64,000 nucleotides of DNA from Paraburkholderia sp. ZP32-5 (GTDB lineage: Bacteria; Pseudomonadota; Gammaproteobacteria; Burkholderiales; Burkholderiaceae): the NCBI RefSeq assembly GCF_021390495.1, contig NZ_JAJEJP010000001.1, positions 1,054,001 through 1,118,000 on the forward strand. Direction: 5' to 3'. Below are positions 18,201 to 26,837 of the stretch, in pieces; the first letter of the stretch is position 1; each line of letters opens with the position of its first letter. Under the pieces are notes generated by a model. That model ran no database searches and was not told where the DNA came from. It saw only the letters and a program-made list of their open reading frames with translations. A program made the translations under genes and the position numbers.

Positions 18201-19211
18201 CTAGCCTAACGCCGGTTCCGAGAACCGCTCGATCCAGACCGCCAGGCGATCGGCCGCAAAACTCGCGGTGCGTGCACCGGCGCGGCAGACGATCGTGTCG
18301 CCTTCACGCCCGAATTGCAGCGCACCGCCGGCTTCTTCGAGCCACAGCAGACCGGCCAGCCAGCTCGCGTGCTCGGCCGATACGGTCTGGCCCACCGGCC
18401 GCGTGAGGAACTCGCTCAGCGTGGCCGGCGACGTCCACGTCAGCGCATCGCCATTGCCGCGCACCGTGGCGCCGAGGACGTCGGTGAAGACCTGCACCGC
18501 GTCGGCGGCACCCCGTCCCGCATGTTGCTTACGCAACTCCGCCAGCCGTGTACTGACCGCGTGGCCGAAGCTGCCGCTGCATTCGCTCTCGACACGCACC
18601 AGATCCGCGTAGTCCATCCGCTGCCAGTCCGGCTCGACGTTGCGCGCACCGGCCAGTTGCGTGCCGGCCAGATAGGTTTCCACCGGCTGGAAGCGGCCCG
18701 GGCCGATCAGGCTCGCGCACAGCGTGTGCACGATGCCGATGCGGGTCGCGACGGTCTGCGTTTGCAGCACGCCGAGCTTTTCGCGCACCAGCTGGTCGCG
18801 TTCCTTGCGCAGCCCCGCCAGTTCCAGCGCCTGCTTCATCTCCATGCGCAGCGCGCTGATATCCCACGGCTTCTTGATATAGCGATGGATCTGGCCTTGG
18901 TTGACGGCCTCGACGGTCTGGTCCAGCTCCGAATAGGCGGTCGTCAGGATCCGCACGATATGCGGATAGCGCTCGCGCGCATAGCGCAGAAGTTCGTTGC
19001 CATACTCGCCCGGCATGCGCTGGTCGGACACCAGCACTGCGAGGCTGGCCGCGTGCGCATCCAGCATGGCCTTGCCGTCCTCGACGGAGGCGCCCGTCAC
19101 GACCGGCGCGATCGCGCCGATCGCGCGCTCGAAGTATTTGAGCGCGGTGGCTTCGTCATCAACGAACAGAATCGCCGGGGGCGGTGTCTGGTCGGCAATC
19201 GTAGTGCTCAT
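18201..19211 (-). CDS. phcQ: PhcQ-like response regulator
   Basis: This 336-residue protein begins with a CheY-like receiver domain (acidic VDDE near residue 18, phospho-acceptor Asp63 in SDQRMPG, Lys in YIKKPWD). A long C-terminal region without a recognised DNA-binding motif follows. In Ralstonia solanacearum the phcBSRQ operon relays the 3-hydroxy fatty acid methyl ester signal, and PhcQ is a response regulator. The gene order here is the same. An AGGAG is well placed, and the ATG overlaps a TGA that ends the phcR kinase remnant, preserving the ancestral coupling. Confidence 0.78.
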   Translation of the reverse strand: MSTTIADQTPPPAILFVDDEATALKYFERAIGAIAPVVTGASVEDGKAMLDAHAASLAVLVSDQRMPGEYGNELLRYARERYPHIVRILTTAYSELDQTVEAVNQGQIHRYIKKPWDISALRMEMKQALELAGLRKERDQLVREKLGVLQTQTVATRIGIVHTLCASLIGPGRFQPVETYLAGTQLAGARNVEPDWQRMDYADLVRVESECSGSFGHAVSTRLAELRKQHAGRGAADAVQVFTDVLGATVRGNGDALTWTSPATLSEFLTRPVGQTVSAEHASWLAGLLWLEEAGGALQFGREGDTIVCRAGARTASFAADRLAVWIERFSEPALG

Positions 19212-19372
19212 TGGTAACTCCTGTGCATTCGATCCTTGAAATTTGGGAATTCCAGCGTCCCGGTCATGCCGTCGCCGGACGCGGATGCGATCCTGATACT
19301 TCCGCCAAAGGACTGCATCACGCGGGGGTAGAAATTCATGTGCAAGCCGCTCACGCCGGCGTCCGCGATAAC
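19208..19372 (-). pseudogene. phcR: Remnant of the PhcR histidine-kinase C-terminus
   Basis: Between the receiver gene and phcQ the leftward strand reads, in a different frame from the receiver, GVSGLHMNFYPRVMQSFGG, then SIRIASASGDGMTGTLEFP. This matches the G2 box and last strands of a HATPase domain, as at the end of kinases. The frame ends in a TGA overlapping the phcQ ATG. Ralstonia PhcR is a receiver with a C-terminal kinase. I infer that here the dimerisation domain and most of the ATPase domain were deleted with a frame change. Confidence 0.72.
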
Positions 19373-19394
19373 TGGGTGACAGTCAGGCGCCGCA

Positions 19395-19820
19395 TCACCT
19401 CCGGGGCGATAACGGCGCCGCGGTCGCCGATGCGAGCACTTCGCGGACCGTGCTCACGCCCAGCGGCTTTTCCAGGATTCGAAACACCTCGCCGGCATGC
19501 ACCGATTCCGGCAGCGCGTCGCCGTCCGCGTAGGCTGTCACGAGTATCCGCACGATATGCGGATACTCGTGCGAGACCTGCCGCAGCAGATCGGCACCGT
19601 GCCGGCCCGGCATGCGGAAGTCGGTCACCACGACCGCCACCCGCGCGCCTTCGCGGCGCAGGATATCCAGGGCCTCCTCCGCGTCGCACGCGAGCAGCAC
19701 CTCATAGTCGCTGCCGGCCGAGCGCGCAAAGTACTTGCGGGCCAGTTCCTCATCGTCGACATAGACGACGGTCTGCCGCGCTTGCTGGGTCTCTCTCATC
19801 TCCACACCACTCAACATCAT
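19395..19820 (-). CDS. phcR: PhcR-like receiver protein, kinase domain lost
   Basis: This 141-residue protein is a lone CheY-like receiver: VVYVDDEE near residue 20, Asp67 in VTDFRMPGRHG, and Lys in ILEKPLG. It ends nine residues after the last receiver helix. The start chosen, ATG at 19820, overlaps the phcS stop (ATGA); a start at 19799 is possible but has its GGAG touching the ATG. By position it is phcR, but full PhcR has a C-terminal kinase whose remnant lies just downstream in another frame. The receiver could still accept phosphate. Confidence 0.72.
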   Translation of the reverse strand: MMLSGVEMRETQQARQTVVYVDDEELARKYFARSAGSDYEVLLACDAEEALDILRREGARVAVVVTDFRMPGRHGADLLRQVSHEYPHIVRILVTAYADGDALPESVHAGEVFRILEKPLGVSTVREVLASATAAPLSPRR

Positions 19821-21154
19821 TCGGCCCGCGGCAGGTCGAAGTTGAACGCAGTCCACTTGCCCAGCTCGCTTTCCGCGAACAGTGTGCCGCCGTGGCGCTC
19901 CACCACCGCATAGCTGATCGACAGACCGAGGCCGAGGCCCTGGCCGACTTCGCGGGTAGTGAAGAATGGTTCGAATACCCGCGCCAGATTCTCCGGCGCG
20001 ATGCCGGGGCCGTTGTCGCGCACATTCACATGCAGCCGCTCATCGCGCCATTGCACGGTGACATGAATTTTCGGCGAGGCGGTCCTGGCCTTCTGCATCG
20101 CGAGCGCGGCGTTCGAGAACAGGTTGATCAGCACGCCGATGACCGCCGCTTCGTCGCCCAGCACCAGTGTGTCGCCGGGCAGCTCGCGTGTGACGCTGAC
20201 GCCGCGCAGCTCGTGCGCGCTCAGCCGGGTCGACGAATCGAGCGCTTTCTCGAACAGGAACGGCACGCCGTCCGCGGATGCACCCGGCTTGCGGTACGCA
20301 AAGGTCTTCAGATCCGAGACAATGTGCTGGATGCGCTGCATGCCCTGCTTGGCATCGATCAGGCACTCCTGCAGCGTCGCGCTTTCCTTGGCCTGCCGCT
20401 CCTCCATCGCCAGTTCGATCGCCATCAGGCAGAAGTTCACCGGGTTGTTCACTTCGTGAAGCAGGCCAGCCGACAACGTACCGATTGCCGCCATCTTCTC
20501 CTGCTGCAGCAACTGGCCTTTGATCTGCGCGAGGCTTTCATTGGTGCGCGCGAGTTGTTCGTTCTTGTGCGCGACCTCGTCCTTGAGCCGGAAAAGCTGG
20601 AAGCGGCCCTTCTCGTTGAAGTACGTGTAAATGGAACTGGCCACCGCGCAGAAGAAGATCAGGATCAACTGGAACTTGAACTGGCTTGCGTCCTGGATGC
20701 CGCCCGGATGCGCGACGCACGCGATGTAGTACAGCACGACCGTGGCCACGCCGAAGGCCAGCGTCTGCCAGTAGCCGGATGGAAACAGAATCCCCACCGC
20801 GAAGATCGTCAGCATGAGCCCGGCGTAGAACAGCGACGCCTCGCCCTGCGTCGCGTAAATCATCCACGAGATCATGGCCTGCGGCAGCAGCAGCCAGAAG
20901 AACGTGATGACCTGCACGTGGCGTTTGCCCGCCGCCGTATAGAGCGACAGCAACGCGAGCCCGATGGCCACGCTCGTCAGCACCCGGATGATCGCAAAGC
21001 ACTTCTGCTCGGACGGGTACACGACGTAGTCGAGCGCCACGCCCATCAGCACCAGCACGATGACGGTCAGGCCGCCGGCCTTGCTGCACAGCAAGCGGTA
21101 GTCGCGCAGCTCTTCACGATAGTTCGAATAGAGCCCAGCCAGGGATGTCGTCAT
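19817..21154 (-). CDS. phcS: PhcS-like membrane sensor histidine kinase
   Basis: The protein has 445 residues. About six hydrophobic segments (residues 29-175) form a membrane sensor. A coiled linker leads to the H-box MAAIGTLSAGLLHEVNNP with phospho-acceptor His233. The N-box (INLFSNAALAM), DNGPGI, FEPFFTT and GQGLGLGLS boxes of the ATPase follow. PhcS senses 3-hydroxy fatty acid methyl esters in Ralstonia. It starts one base after the phcB stop and overlaps phcR. The membrane-embedded sensor fits a lipophilic ligand. Confidence 0.82.
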   Translation of the reverse strand: MTTSLAGLYSNYREELRDYRLLCSKAGGLTVIVLVLMGVALDYVVYPSEQKCFAIIRVLTSVAIGLALLSLYTAAGKRHVQVITFFWLLLPQAMISWMIYATQGEASLFYAGLMLTIFAVGILFPSGYWQTLAFGVATVVLYYIACVAHPGGIQDASQFKFQLILIFFCAVASSIYTYFNEKGRFQLFRLKDEVAHKNEQLARTNESLAQIKGQLLQQEKMAAIGTLSAGLLHEVNNPVNFCLMAIELAMEERQAKESATLQECLIDAKQGMQRIQHIVSDLKTFAYRKPGASADGVPFLFEKALDSSTRLSAHELRGVSVTRELPGDTLVLGDEAAVIGVLINLFSNAALAMQKARTASPKIHVTVQWRDERLHVNVRDNGPGIAPENLARVFEPFFTTREVGQGLGLGLSISYAVVERHGGTLFAESELGKWTAFNFDLPRAE

Positions 21155-21155
21155 C

Positions 21156-22562
21156 TCAGGCTACTTGTTGCTGGCCGATCACCGTCTCGGCGAACACATT
21201 GACCCCGGTCGCGTCCGTGTACAGACGCGGTTCGCCGCAGTTCTCCGGCATGATCTCGGCCATCTGTGCCTCGTTGCGATAGATCAGGTACCACTCCAGC
21301 ACGTGCTCCATGCTGAAGCGCTCGGGGTTGTCGGCGTGCACGTTGGTGACCAGCAGGCGGCCGCCATGGCGGGTGCGGCTGGCGAAATGCTGGTTCAGCC
21401 GCGCGCAGACCTTGTCCGACAGATAGTCGAACAGGCCGGCGCAATAGACCGCGTCGAACTCGCGGACGTCCGGTGCATCCTCGTCCATCCGGCGCTTGAG
21501 CAGGTGGTGGACCGAATCGTGGCTGTAGCTGATGGTCATGCGCTTGGCCGCTTTCTGCGCGATCGACCCGAGGCGGTCGCGCGTCCAGTCCAAGGTTTCC
21601 TGGCTGAAGTCGAGCAGCTCGAATGTCAGCCAGTGCGGCTCGTCGTATTCCTGGATGAAGCGCTGGATCTCCTGAGCGGGGCCACAGCCCACGTTCAGCA
21701 CGCGGAACGGCCGGCCCGCGGCGCGCGCTTCGTTAGCAAGCCGGGTCAGATAGTCGACCAACAGATCGATGCGATTGCGGTGCGCGCGTGCGACGGCCGT
21801 CTGCAGGAAGGCCGCGTTGACGATCTGGAAATAGGTGCTCGGACCCTGGCGCGGATCGTCGATCATCTGGTTGACCATCTGATAGTCACCCGCGTAGCCG
21901 AGCGGCTTCGTGAACGTGCGGAACACGAACGGCGAACGCAGCAGCAGCGGATGCAGCGCGGCCTGCGCAAAGGCGCGGTGAGCAGGCGCCAGTTCTTCGT
22001 CGACCAGGCGCGCTTCGCCTTCGAAATCGTCGAAGTAGACCTTGGTCCTTTCCATCAGCGGCGATGCCAGTTCGAGGAAGAAGTCCTCGCGCAGAGTCTT
22101 ACCTTCCTTCGGCATGCTGTCCGCGAGGTCCGCCTGCTCGACCCAGCGCGACATGTCCGACAGAAACGCCCGGATCTGATTGACCGCGATCTGATAGTCG
22201 CGGCGGATCTGGAAGCGCTCGGCCCAGTCCTGCACGAACTGGCGGGCTTCGTCCCCGACGGTGCGCGCTTCCAGCACGTCGGCGCTCAGCTCGCGCCACT
22301 CGGCGATCAGCGTGACCGACACGATGGCGGTCAGGCCGGTATTCACCATACTGATGACGACCGCCTTGCCCGAGTAGGCGTGCTCGACGCCCATCTTGAC
22401 CGACAGGTCGCTCAGCACCTCGCTGACCTGAACAATCGAATAGGGGTTATAGACCTCCATCACCAGGGACTTGCGCTGGAGATTGATGATCGTGCCCCGC
22501 ACCTGCTCGCCCTGCGAGTTGCGGAAGCTCACTACCGGATCGATTTGCGTTTTCGAATACAC
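21156..22562 (-). CDS. phcB: PhcB-like signal synthase (SAM-dependent methyltransferase)
   Basis: The protein has 468 residues. The N-terminal part (about 1-100) resembles a PilZ-like beta barrel; a helical middle follows; the C-terminal part is a methyltransferase with the SAM motif VLNVGCGPAQE and a downstream acidic LLDFS. PhcB of Ralstonia makes the 3-hydroxy fatty acid methyl ester quorum signal by methylating the acyl carboxyl group. The start is a GTG at 22562 without a clear Shine-Dalgarno; no internal Met fits better. It heads the four-gene operon. Confidence 0.8.
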   Translation of the reverse strand: MYSKTQIDPVVSFRNSQGEQVRGTIINLQRKSLVMEVYNPYSIVQVSEVLSDLSVKMGVEHAYSGKAVVISMVNTGLTAIVSVTLIAEWRELSADVLEARTVGDEARQFVQDWAERFQIRRDYQIAVNQIRAFLSDMSRWVEQADLADSMPKEGKTLREDFFLELASPLMERTKVYFDDFEGEARLVDEELAPAHRAFAQAALHPLLLRSPFVFRTFTKPLGYAGDYQMVNQMIDDPRQGPSTYFQIVNAAFLQTAVARAHRNRIDLLVDYLTRLANEARAAGRPFRVLNVGCGPAQEIQRFIQEYDEPHWLTFELLDFSQETLDWTRDRLGSIAQKAAKRMTISYSHDSVHHLLKRRMDEDAPDVREFDAVYCAGLFDYLSDKVCARLNQHFASRTRHGGRLLVTNVHADNPERFSMEHVLEWYLIYRNEAQMAEIMPENCGEPRLYTDATGVNVFAETVIGQQQVA

Positions 22563-22926
22563 AGTATTGCGGCTAGGTAAGTACCACGGGAGGTTGGTCT
22601 GAAATCTGGTGCCATACCCAGGCCAGCAGGCCGGCCAGTCGGCGTAGATAGTTTCCTCGGTCCAGGTGACGAAACGCCGCCATCGGTATCGACGGACTCG
22701 TTAGCCTGGTGGGCCTGAAGGCCAGCTTCGGAACGGTACCGATCTTTGCGATTTGCAGCATTCTACTGATAAAAAATGAATGCTGTCGGTTCGCTCCAGC
22801 ACGATCGGTGAAATTACCTGGCGCGCATCAAAGAGAGGGGGGAGTGAGCGAGTAAGCGCTCGAAAGGGGTGTTCGACGGCGTCCGAACCCGCGGGTCCGA
22901 GGCACGCCGCCGACTGTGCATCGCTT
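22563..22926. promoter_or_regulatory. Upstream region of the phc operon
   Basis: These 364 bases contain no convincing gene. An inverted repeat at 22756-22785 (CAGCATTC, 14 AT-rich bases, GAATGCTG) lies about 195 bases before phcB and is the best operator candidate. No unambiguous -35/-10 was found. Confidence 0.4.
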
Positions 22927-23631
22927 TCACACGGAGCGCATCAGTCCGCCATCCACGCGGATGTTTTGCCCGGTGATGTAACCCGCGCCGTCGGAAGCGA
23001 GAAACGCGATCGTCGCGGCGATTTCCTCGCTCTTGCCGTAGCGCTGCATCGGCACGCTCTCGCGGCGCTCTTCGGTGGCCGGCAGGCTGTCGATCCAGCC
23101 GGGCAGCACGTTGTTCATGCGCACGTTGTCCTTGGCGTGCGAGTCGGCAAACAGCTTCGTGAAGCTCGCCAGCGCCGCCCTGAAGGCCGCCGAGGTCGGA
23201 AACATCGCGCTCGGTTCGAAAGCCCATGCGCTCGACACATTGACGATCACGCCCGCCTGCTGTTTCTGCATGATCGGCGCGACGAGACGCGTCGGCCGGA
23301 TCACGTTCAGCAGATAGACATCGAGCCCGCGATGCCAGTCGTCGTCGCTCAAATCGAGCAACGGCGCGCGCGGCCCGTGCCCCGCGCTGTTGACCAGCAC
23401 GTCGATGCGGCCCCAGCGCGACATCGCGTCGTCGACGAGTCTGCGCAGATCGTCGTTCGACTGGTTCGAACCGGTGACGCCGATGCCGCCCAGTTCGCTG
23501 GCGATCGCCTCTGCCTTGCCGGAGGACGAAAGGATCGCAACCTTGAAGCCGTCAGCCGCGAGACGGCGTGCGGCCGCCGCACCGATGCCGCTGCCCGCGG
23601 CCGTCAGGACCGCAACTTTTTCTACTGTCAT
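22927..23631 (-). CDS. SDR-family protein without the catalytic YxxxK
   Basis: This 234-residue Rossmann protein has AAGSGIG at the cofactor site, NSAGHG, and VSSAWAF with the usual Ser. Where the catalytic Tyr and Lys should be, the sequence reads PTSAAFRAALASF, so Tyr is replaced and Lys appears as Arg. The end (AGYITGQNIRVDGG) is standard. It may be a divergent SDR with altered chemistry or a binding protein. AAGGAG precedes the ATG at 23631. It is divergent from a GcvA-like LysR gene. Confidence 0.82.
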   Translation of the reverse strand: MTVEKVAVLTAAGSGIGAAAARRLAADGFKVAILSSSGKAEAIASELGGIGVTGSNQSNDDLRRLVDDAMSRWGRIDVLVNSAGHGPRAPLLDLSDDDWHRGLDVYLLNVIRPTRLVAPIMQKQQAGVIVNVSSAWAFEPSAMFPTSAAFRAALASFTKLFADSHAKDNVRMNNVLPGWIDSLPATEERRESVPMQRYGKSEEIAATIAFLASDGAGYITGQNIRVDGGLMRSV

Positions 23632-23760
23632 GGTGATATTCTCCTTAAGACCGTGGATCCACGGCTGCCCAAAAACGCCGATGAATGGAAAAAGAATAGC
23701 ACCGTCGCGCGGTTGCAATCCGGCAGTTTCATTGCCAGTTAACAGTAGAAAAACTATTGT

Positions 23761-24639
23761 ATGAAGGACTCAGACGAGAAACTGCCGTCGCTGAATGGCC
23801 TGCGCGTATTCGAGGCGGTCAGCCGGCATCTGAGCTTTCGGCGCGCGGCTGAAGCGCTCGGCGTGACCGAGGGCGCGGTGGGGCAGCATATCCGTGGTCT
23901 CGAGGCTGAGCTGGGCCTCAAGCTGTTCGAGCGCCGGCCTCGTGGGCTCGTGCTGACCGAAAACGGTCAAAGTTATGCGGTCAGCGTTCGCCGCGCGTTC
24001 GACGTGCTGACCGAGGCGACCCGAGCGCTGCGGCCGCAGCCGCTGAAGCTGACGATCAGCGTGACGCCGACGTTCGCGGCCAAGTGGCTGATTCCACGCT
24101 TGCCGGAGTTCACGGCGGCGCATCCGGGAACCGACTTGCGCATTGTCGCGACCGAGCGTCTGTCGCATTTCCAGACGGATGGAATCGATCTCGCGGTGCG
24201 CTATGGGCAGCCGCCGTTCGGCGCGGGACTCACCGCGGAACTGCTATTCGACGATGTGCTCGTTGCGGTTGCGAGTCCCGAGATGTCCGCTGGTAAACGC
24301 AAGCGCTCGGAGACGGGAAGCCGCACGTTGCTGCATGACGCCCATAATCTCTGGCCGCAGTTTCTCGCGCGGATGCAGCCTGACAAGCCGCTCGACTTCA
24401 AGAACATCCACTTCAACCAGATCGCGCTGGCTATCGATGCCGCACTCGAAGGCCAGGGAATCGCGCTGGCGAATCCGGCGTTCGTCGCGCGCGATCTGGC
24501 GGCGGGGCGTCTCGTCCATTATTTCGCGCAGACGTTCGATACTGGGGCTGGCTTTTATCTGGTGTTTCCGCGCAAGCAGCAGCATCCGCAAGCGGTGGCG
24601 GCGCTGCGCGAATGGTTGCATCAGCGCGCGTCAGTGTGA
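23761..24639 (+). CDS. LysR-type regulator, GcvA-like
   Basis: The protein has 292 residues. The N-terminus, LPSLNGLRVFEAVSRHLSF, and the helix-turn-helix AAEALGVTEGAVGQHIRGLE are typical of the GcvA subgroup. The substrate-binding part has DGIDLAVRYG. It is divergent from the atypical SDR gene (129-bp gap) and likely regulates it. Confidence 0.87.
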   Translation: MKDSDEKLPSLNGLRVFEAVSRHLSFRRAAEALGVTEGAVGQHIRGLEAELGLKLFERRPRGLVLTENGQSYAVSVRRAFDVLTEATRALRPQPLKLTISVTPTFAAKWLIPRLPEFTAAHPGTDLRIVATERLSHFQTDGIDLAVRYGQPPFGAGLTAELLFDDVLVAVASPEMSAGKRKRSETGSRTLLHDAHNLWPQFLARMQPDKPLDFKNIHFNQIALAIDAALEGQGIALANPAFVARDLAAGRLVHYFAQTFDTGAGFYLVFPRKQQHPQAVAALREWLHQRASV

Positions 24640-24667
24640 CGGTGCGGGGTGTGAATTGCGGGGTCTG

Positions 24668-25603
24668 CTATGGAGTTGGTTGTGATTGGGTCGAGGATGC
24701 GAATGGCCAGACGACCTTGTCATCGACCGCGTACAGCGTGCAGTCTTTCAGCCCGGACGACTGGCAGTGTTGCATCGCCCGCTCGGCTGCATCTACAGGC
24801 TCGCCCTGCGGAACTTTGCCCCAGGTAGCACGCCAGTTTCCGTTGGACGCAATGACGAATGCCTTTGGAGACGGACGATACAACCATGCCCGATAGCCGT
24901 CGCGGCCACGCGCATCGATCAATGGCACTGCGTCCACGTCCGTGATCGAATGCCGGTTGTCAGTGGTGCCGCCGGACTGTTGTTGGCCGCTCTCGATGAT
25001 TACCGGCGTGCCCACGACGGCGCCCTTCGCTGCCATATCGTCGAACATCCGCGCCAGCAACGTCGACAGCGCGCGGTCATCGAATCCGACATGCCAGCGG
25101 GACAATGGAATGCTGTCGGTGTGATATGCGCCGAGCCATATAATCGCGCCGCTTTTCCTGTCTTGCAAAATTGCCGAGAAGTCGAATATCACTTCGGCCT
25201 CGGTACTGGCCAGTCGCACTGCGGTGATCGACCCTTGCGTGACGCTAATCTGCAATTCGAACCCGCTGTTGCCAATTGTCCTGGCCGAGTCTGGACTGAT
25301 CGGTTGACCCGCGGTGGTTTCGTAGAAGGTCGTCATCGACATATGACGAGCGTTCAATAGTGGCGGCGCGAGTTTAGCGATGCGGCTGCCTAGCTGGTCG
25401 TAATCTTCGTGGGCCAGTTGTGCATTTACCCAGTCGCGCGCGAGGGGTTTCTTTGCGACGAGTGAATGGTGGATGTAGTGAATGGATAAGGCTGATACGC
25501 GCTCCGACGGGCGCTGAACCAGGCGAGAAGACCCGGTCGTCGTGCTGCAAGCCGTGAGAACCATCAGGAACGCCAGAAGAAATGTGCGGAACGTGCGCTG
25601 CAT
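24668..25603 (-). CDS. Putative lipoprotein of unknown function
   Basis: The protein has 311 residues. The first 20 residues form a lipoprotein signal ending in a lipobox, VLTAC, so Cys would be lipidated. The body is not recognised. The C-terminal segment (DAAERAMQHCQ, then CTLYAVDDKVVWPF) has a pair of Cys and resembles small DUF4189-like ends. The ATG at 25603 has AAGGA about eleven bases upstream; a TTG six bases earlier is less likely. It converges with the LysR gene. Confidence 0.65.
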   Translation of the reverse strand: MQRTFRTFLLAFLMVLTACSTTTGSSRLVQRPSERVSALSIHYIHHSLVAKKPLARDWVNAQLAHEDYDQLGSRIAKLAPPLLNARHMSMTTFYETTAGQPISPDSARTIGNSGFELQISVTQGSITAVRLASTEAEVIFDFSAILQDRKSGAIIWLGAYHTDSIPLSRWHVGFDDRALSTLLARMFDDMAAKGAVVGTPVIIESGQQQSGGTTDNRHSITDVDAVPLIDARGRDGYRAWLYRPSPKAFVIASNGNWRATWGKVPQGEPVDAAERAMQHCQSSGLKDCTLYAVDDKVVWPFASSTQSQPTP

Positions 25604-25754
25604 CGGCAAGGGTCCTTGTCGCGCTTTTGTAATGACTTGATAACGGCCACGCTGGAATAACCTTGAAGCATTCTGCTGATGCAGCAGCCATCAGCCGCGC
25701 ACAGTCATCGAACCAATTCAATAGACGCGCGGTGCCTCGGAAATTCACAGCACG

Positions 25755-26645
25755 TCAGGCTTTCAACGCTTCAATGACCGCGCGCAAGCCCGCGGGCTGG
25801 TGCTTTCTGCTCGGGAAATAAAGGAAGATGTTCTCTTCCTGCGGGCACCAGTCTTCAAGGCAGCGTAAGAGCCTGCCGTCTCGCAGAAAGGATTCGGCGC
25901 GCTGCTCCCACACATATGCAAGACCGATTCCGCGCGCCGCGGAATCCACCATCAGTTCCTGACTGTCGACGGTGAGCGGGCCATCGACTTCCACATGAAT
26001 GAATTCGCCGTTCTTCTGCTGAAACTCCCATTGCAGAAGCGTGCCGCCCGGAAACGCATACCGAATGCACACATGCTCGTTCAGTTCGTAGGGAGTGGAC
26101 GGCGTGCCGTGCTTTTCGAAGTAAGCCGGTGAGCCGACGACCGCAAAACGCAGATTGGAGCGAATCCGCACCGCGACCATGTCCTGCGACAGCCTCTCGC
26201 CAAGACGGATGCCGGCGTCGAAACCTTCTTCGACGATGTCGACGCGCTGATCCGTAGCCACGATCTCCACACGCAAACCGGGATTTTCTTTCAATAGCAT
26301 TTCGATCGTGTCGCCAAACACGAATGGAGCAATCGTATTGGGCACATTGATCCTGACCGTACCGAAAGGCGTGTCGCGCCACCGGTTCAGGCCATCGACA
26401 GCCATGCGTATGTTCGACAGCGCCGGGTCCAGGCTGGCGAACAGCATCTGGCCCGCGTCGGTCAACGAAACGTTGCGGGTGGTGCGATGCAGAAGGCGCA
26501 CACCGACTCGAGCCTCGAGGTTCCGTACCGCATGACTCACGGCGGAGGCCGACGTACCGCGTTCGATCGCCGCTTTGCGGAAGCTGCGATGCGTCGCAAC
26601 CGCTGCGAAGGCGGCCAGTTCCGATAGCTCGCTATTTTCAATCAT
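25755..26645 (-). CDS. LysR-type regulator
   Basis: This 296-residue LysR protein has helix-turn-helix SFRKAAIERGTSASAVSHAV and a substrate-binding domain with FDAGIRLGE, the pattern of the subgroup that commonly sits next to oxidoreductases. It is divergent from the quinone oxidoreductase at 26838 and is its likely regulator. The gap contains a run of GATC repeats (26704-26716). Confidence 0.87.
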   Translation of the reverse strand: MIENSELSELAAFAAVATHRSFRKAAIERGTSASAVSHAVRNLEARVGVRLLHRTTRNVSLTDAGQMLFASLDPALSNIRMAVDGLNRWRDTPFGTVRINVPNTIAPFVFGDTIEMLLKENPGLRVEIVATDQRVDIVEEGFDAGIRLGERLSQDMVAVRIRSNLRFAVVGSPAYFEKHGTPSTPYELNEHVCIRYAFPGGTLLQWEFQQKNGEFIHVEVDGPLTVDSQELMVDSAARGIGLAYVWEQRAESFLRDGRLLRCLEDWCPQEENIFLYFPSRKHQPAGLRAVIEALKA

Positions 26646-26837
26646 CGAGTGGGGTCATTGGTGAATCTGGCTCAGCAGCGCATGCATGGTTGGCCATCTT
26701 ATCCGATCGATCGATCGCGTCCAGACTGGCGCCATTCATAGCGAACCTGAGCACCGTGGTTGCCAATCTGGCTGCCAAGCAGTGGAAGGCACGCGATGAA
26801 GCTTTACTTCATCGATATGAATCAAGGACAAACGATC

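Noticed and set aside
19211..21202. 663-codon rightward open frame opposite the phc genes
   Set aside because: Antisense shadow of phcS and phcR; the real kinase motifs are on the other strand.
26704..26716. GATC repeat run as a CRISPR or regulatory array
   Set aside because: It is only a short run of overlapping GATC with no spacers and likely chance.
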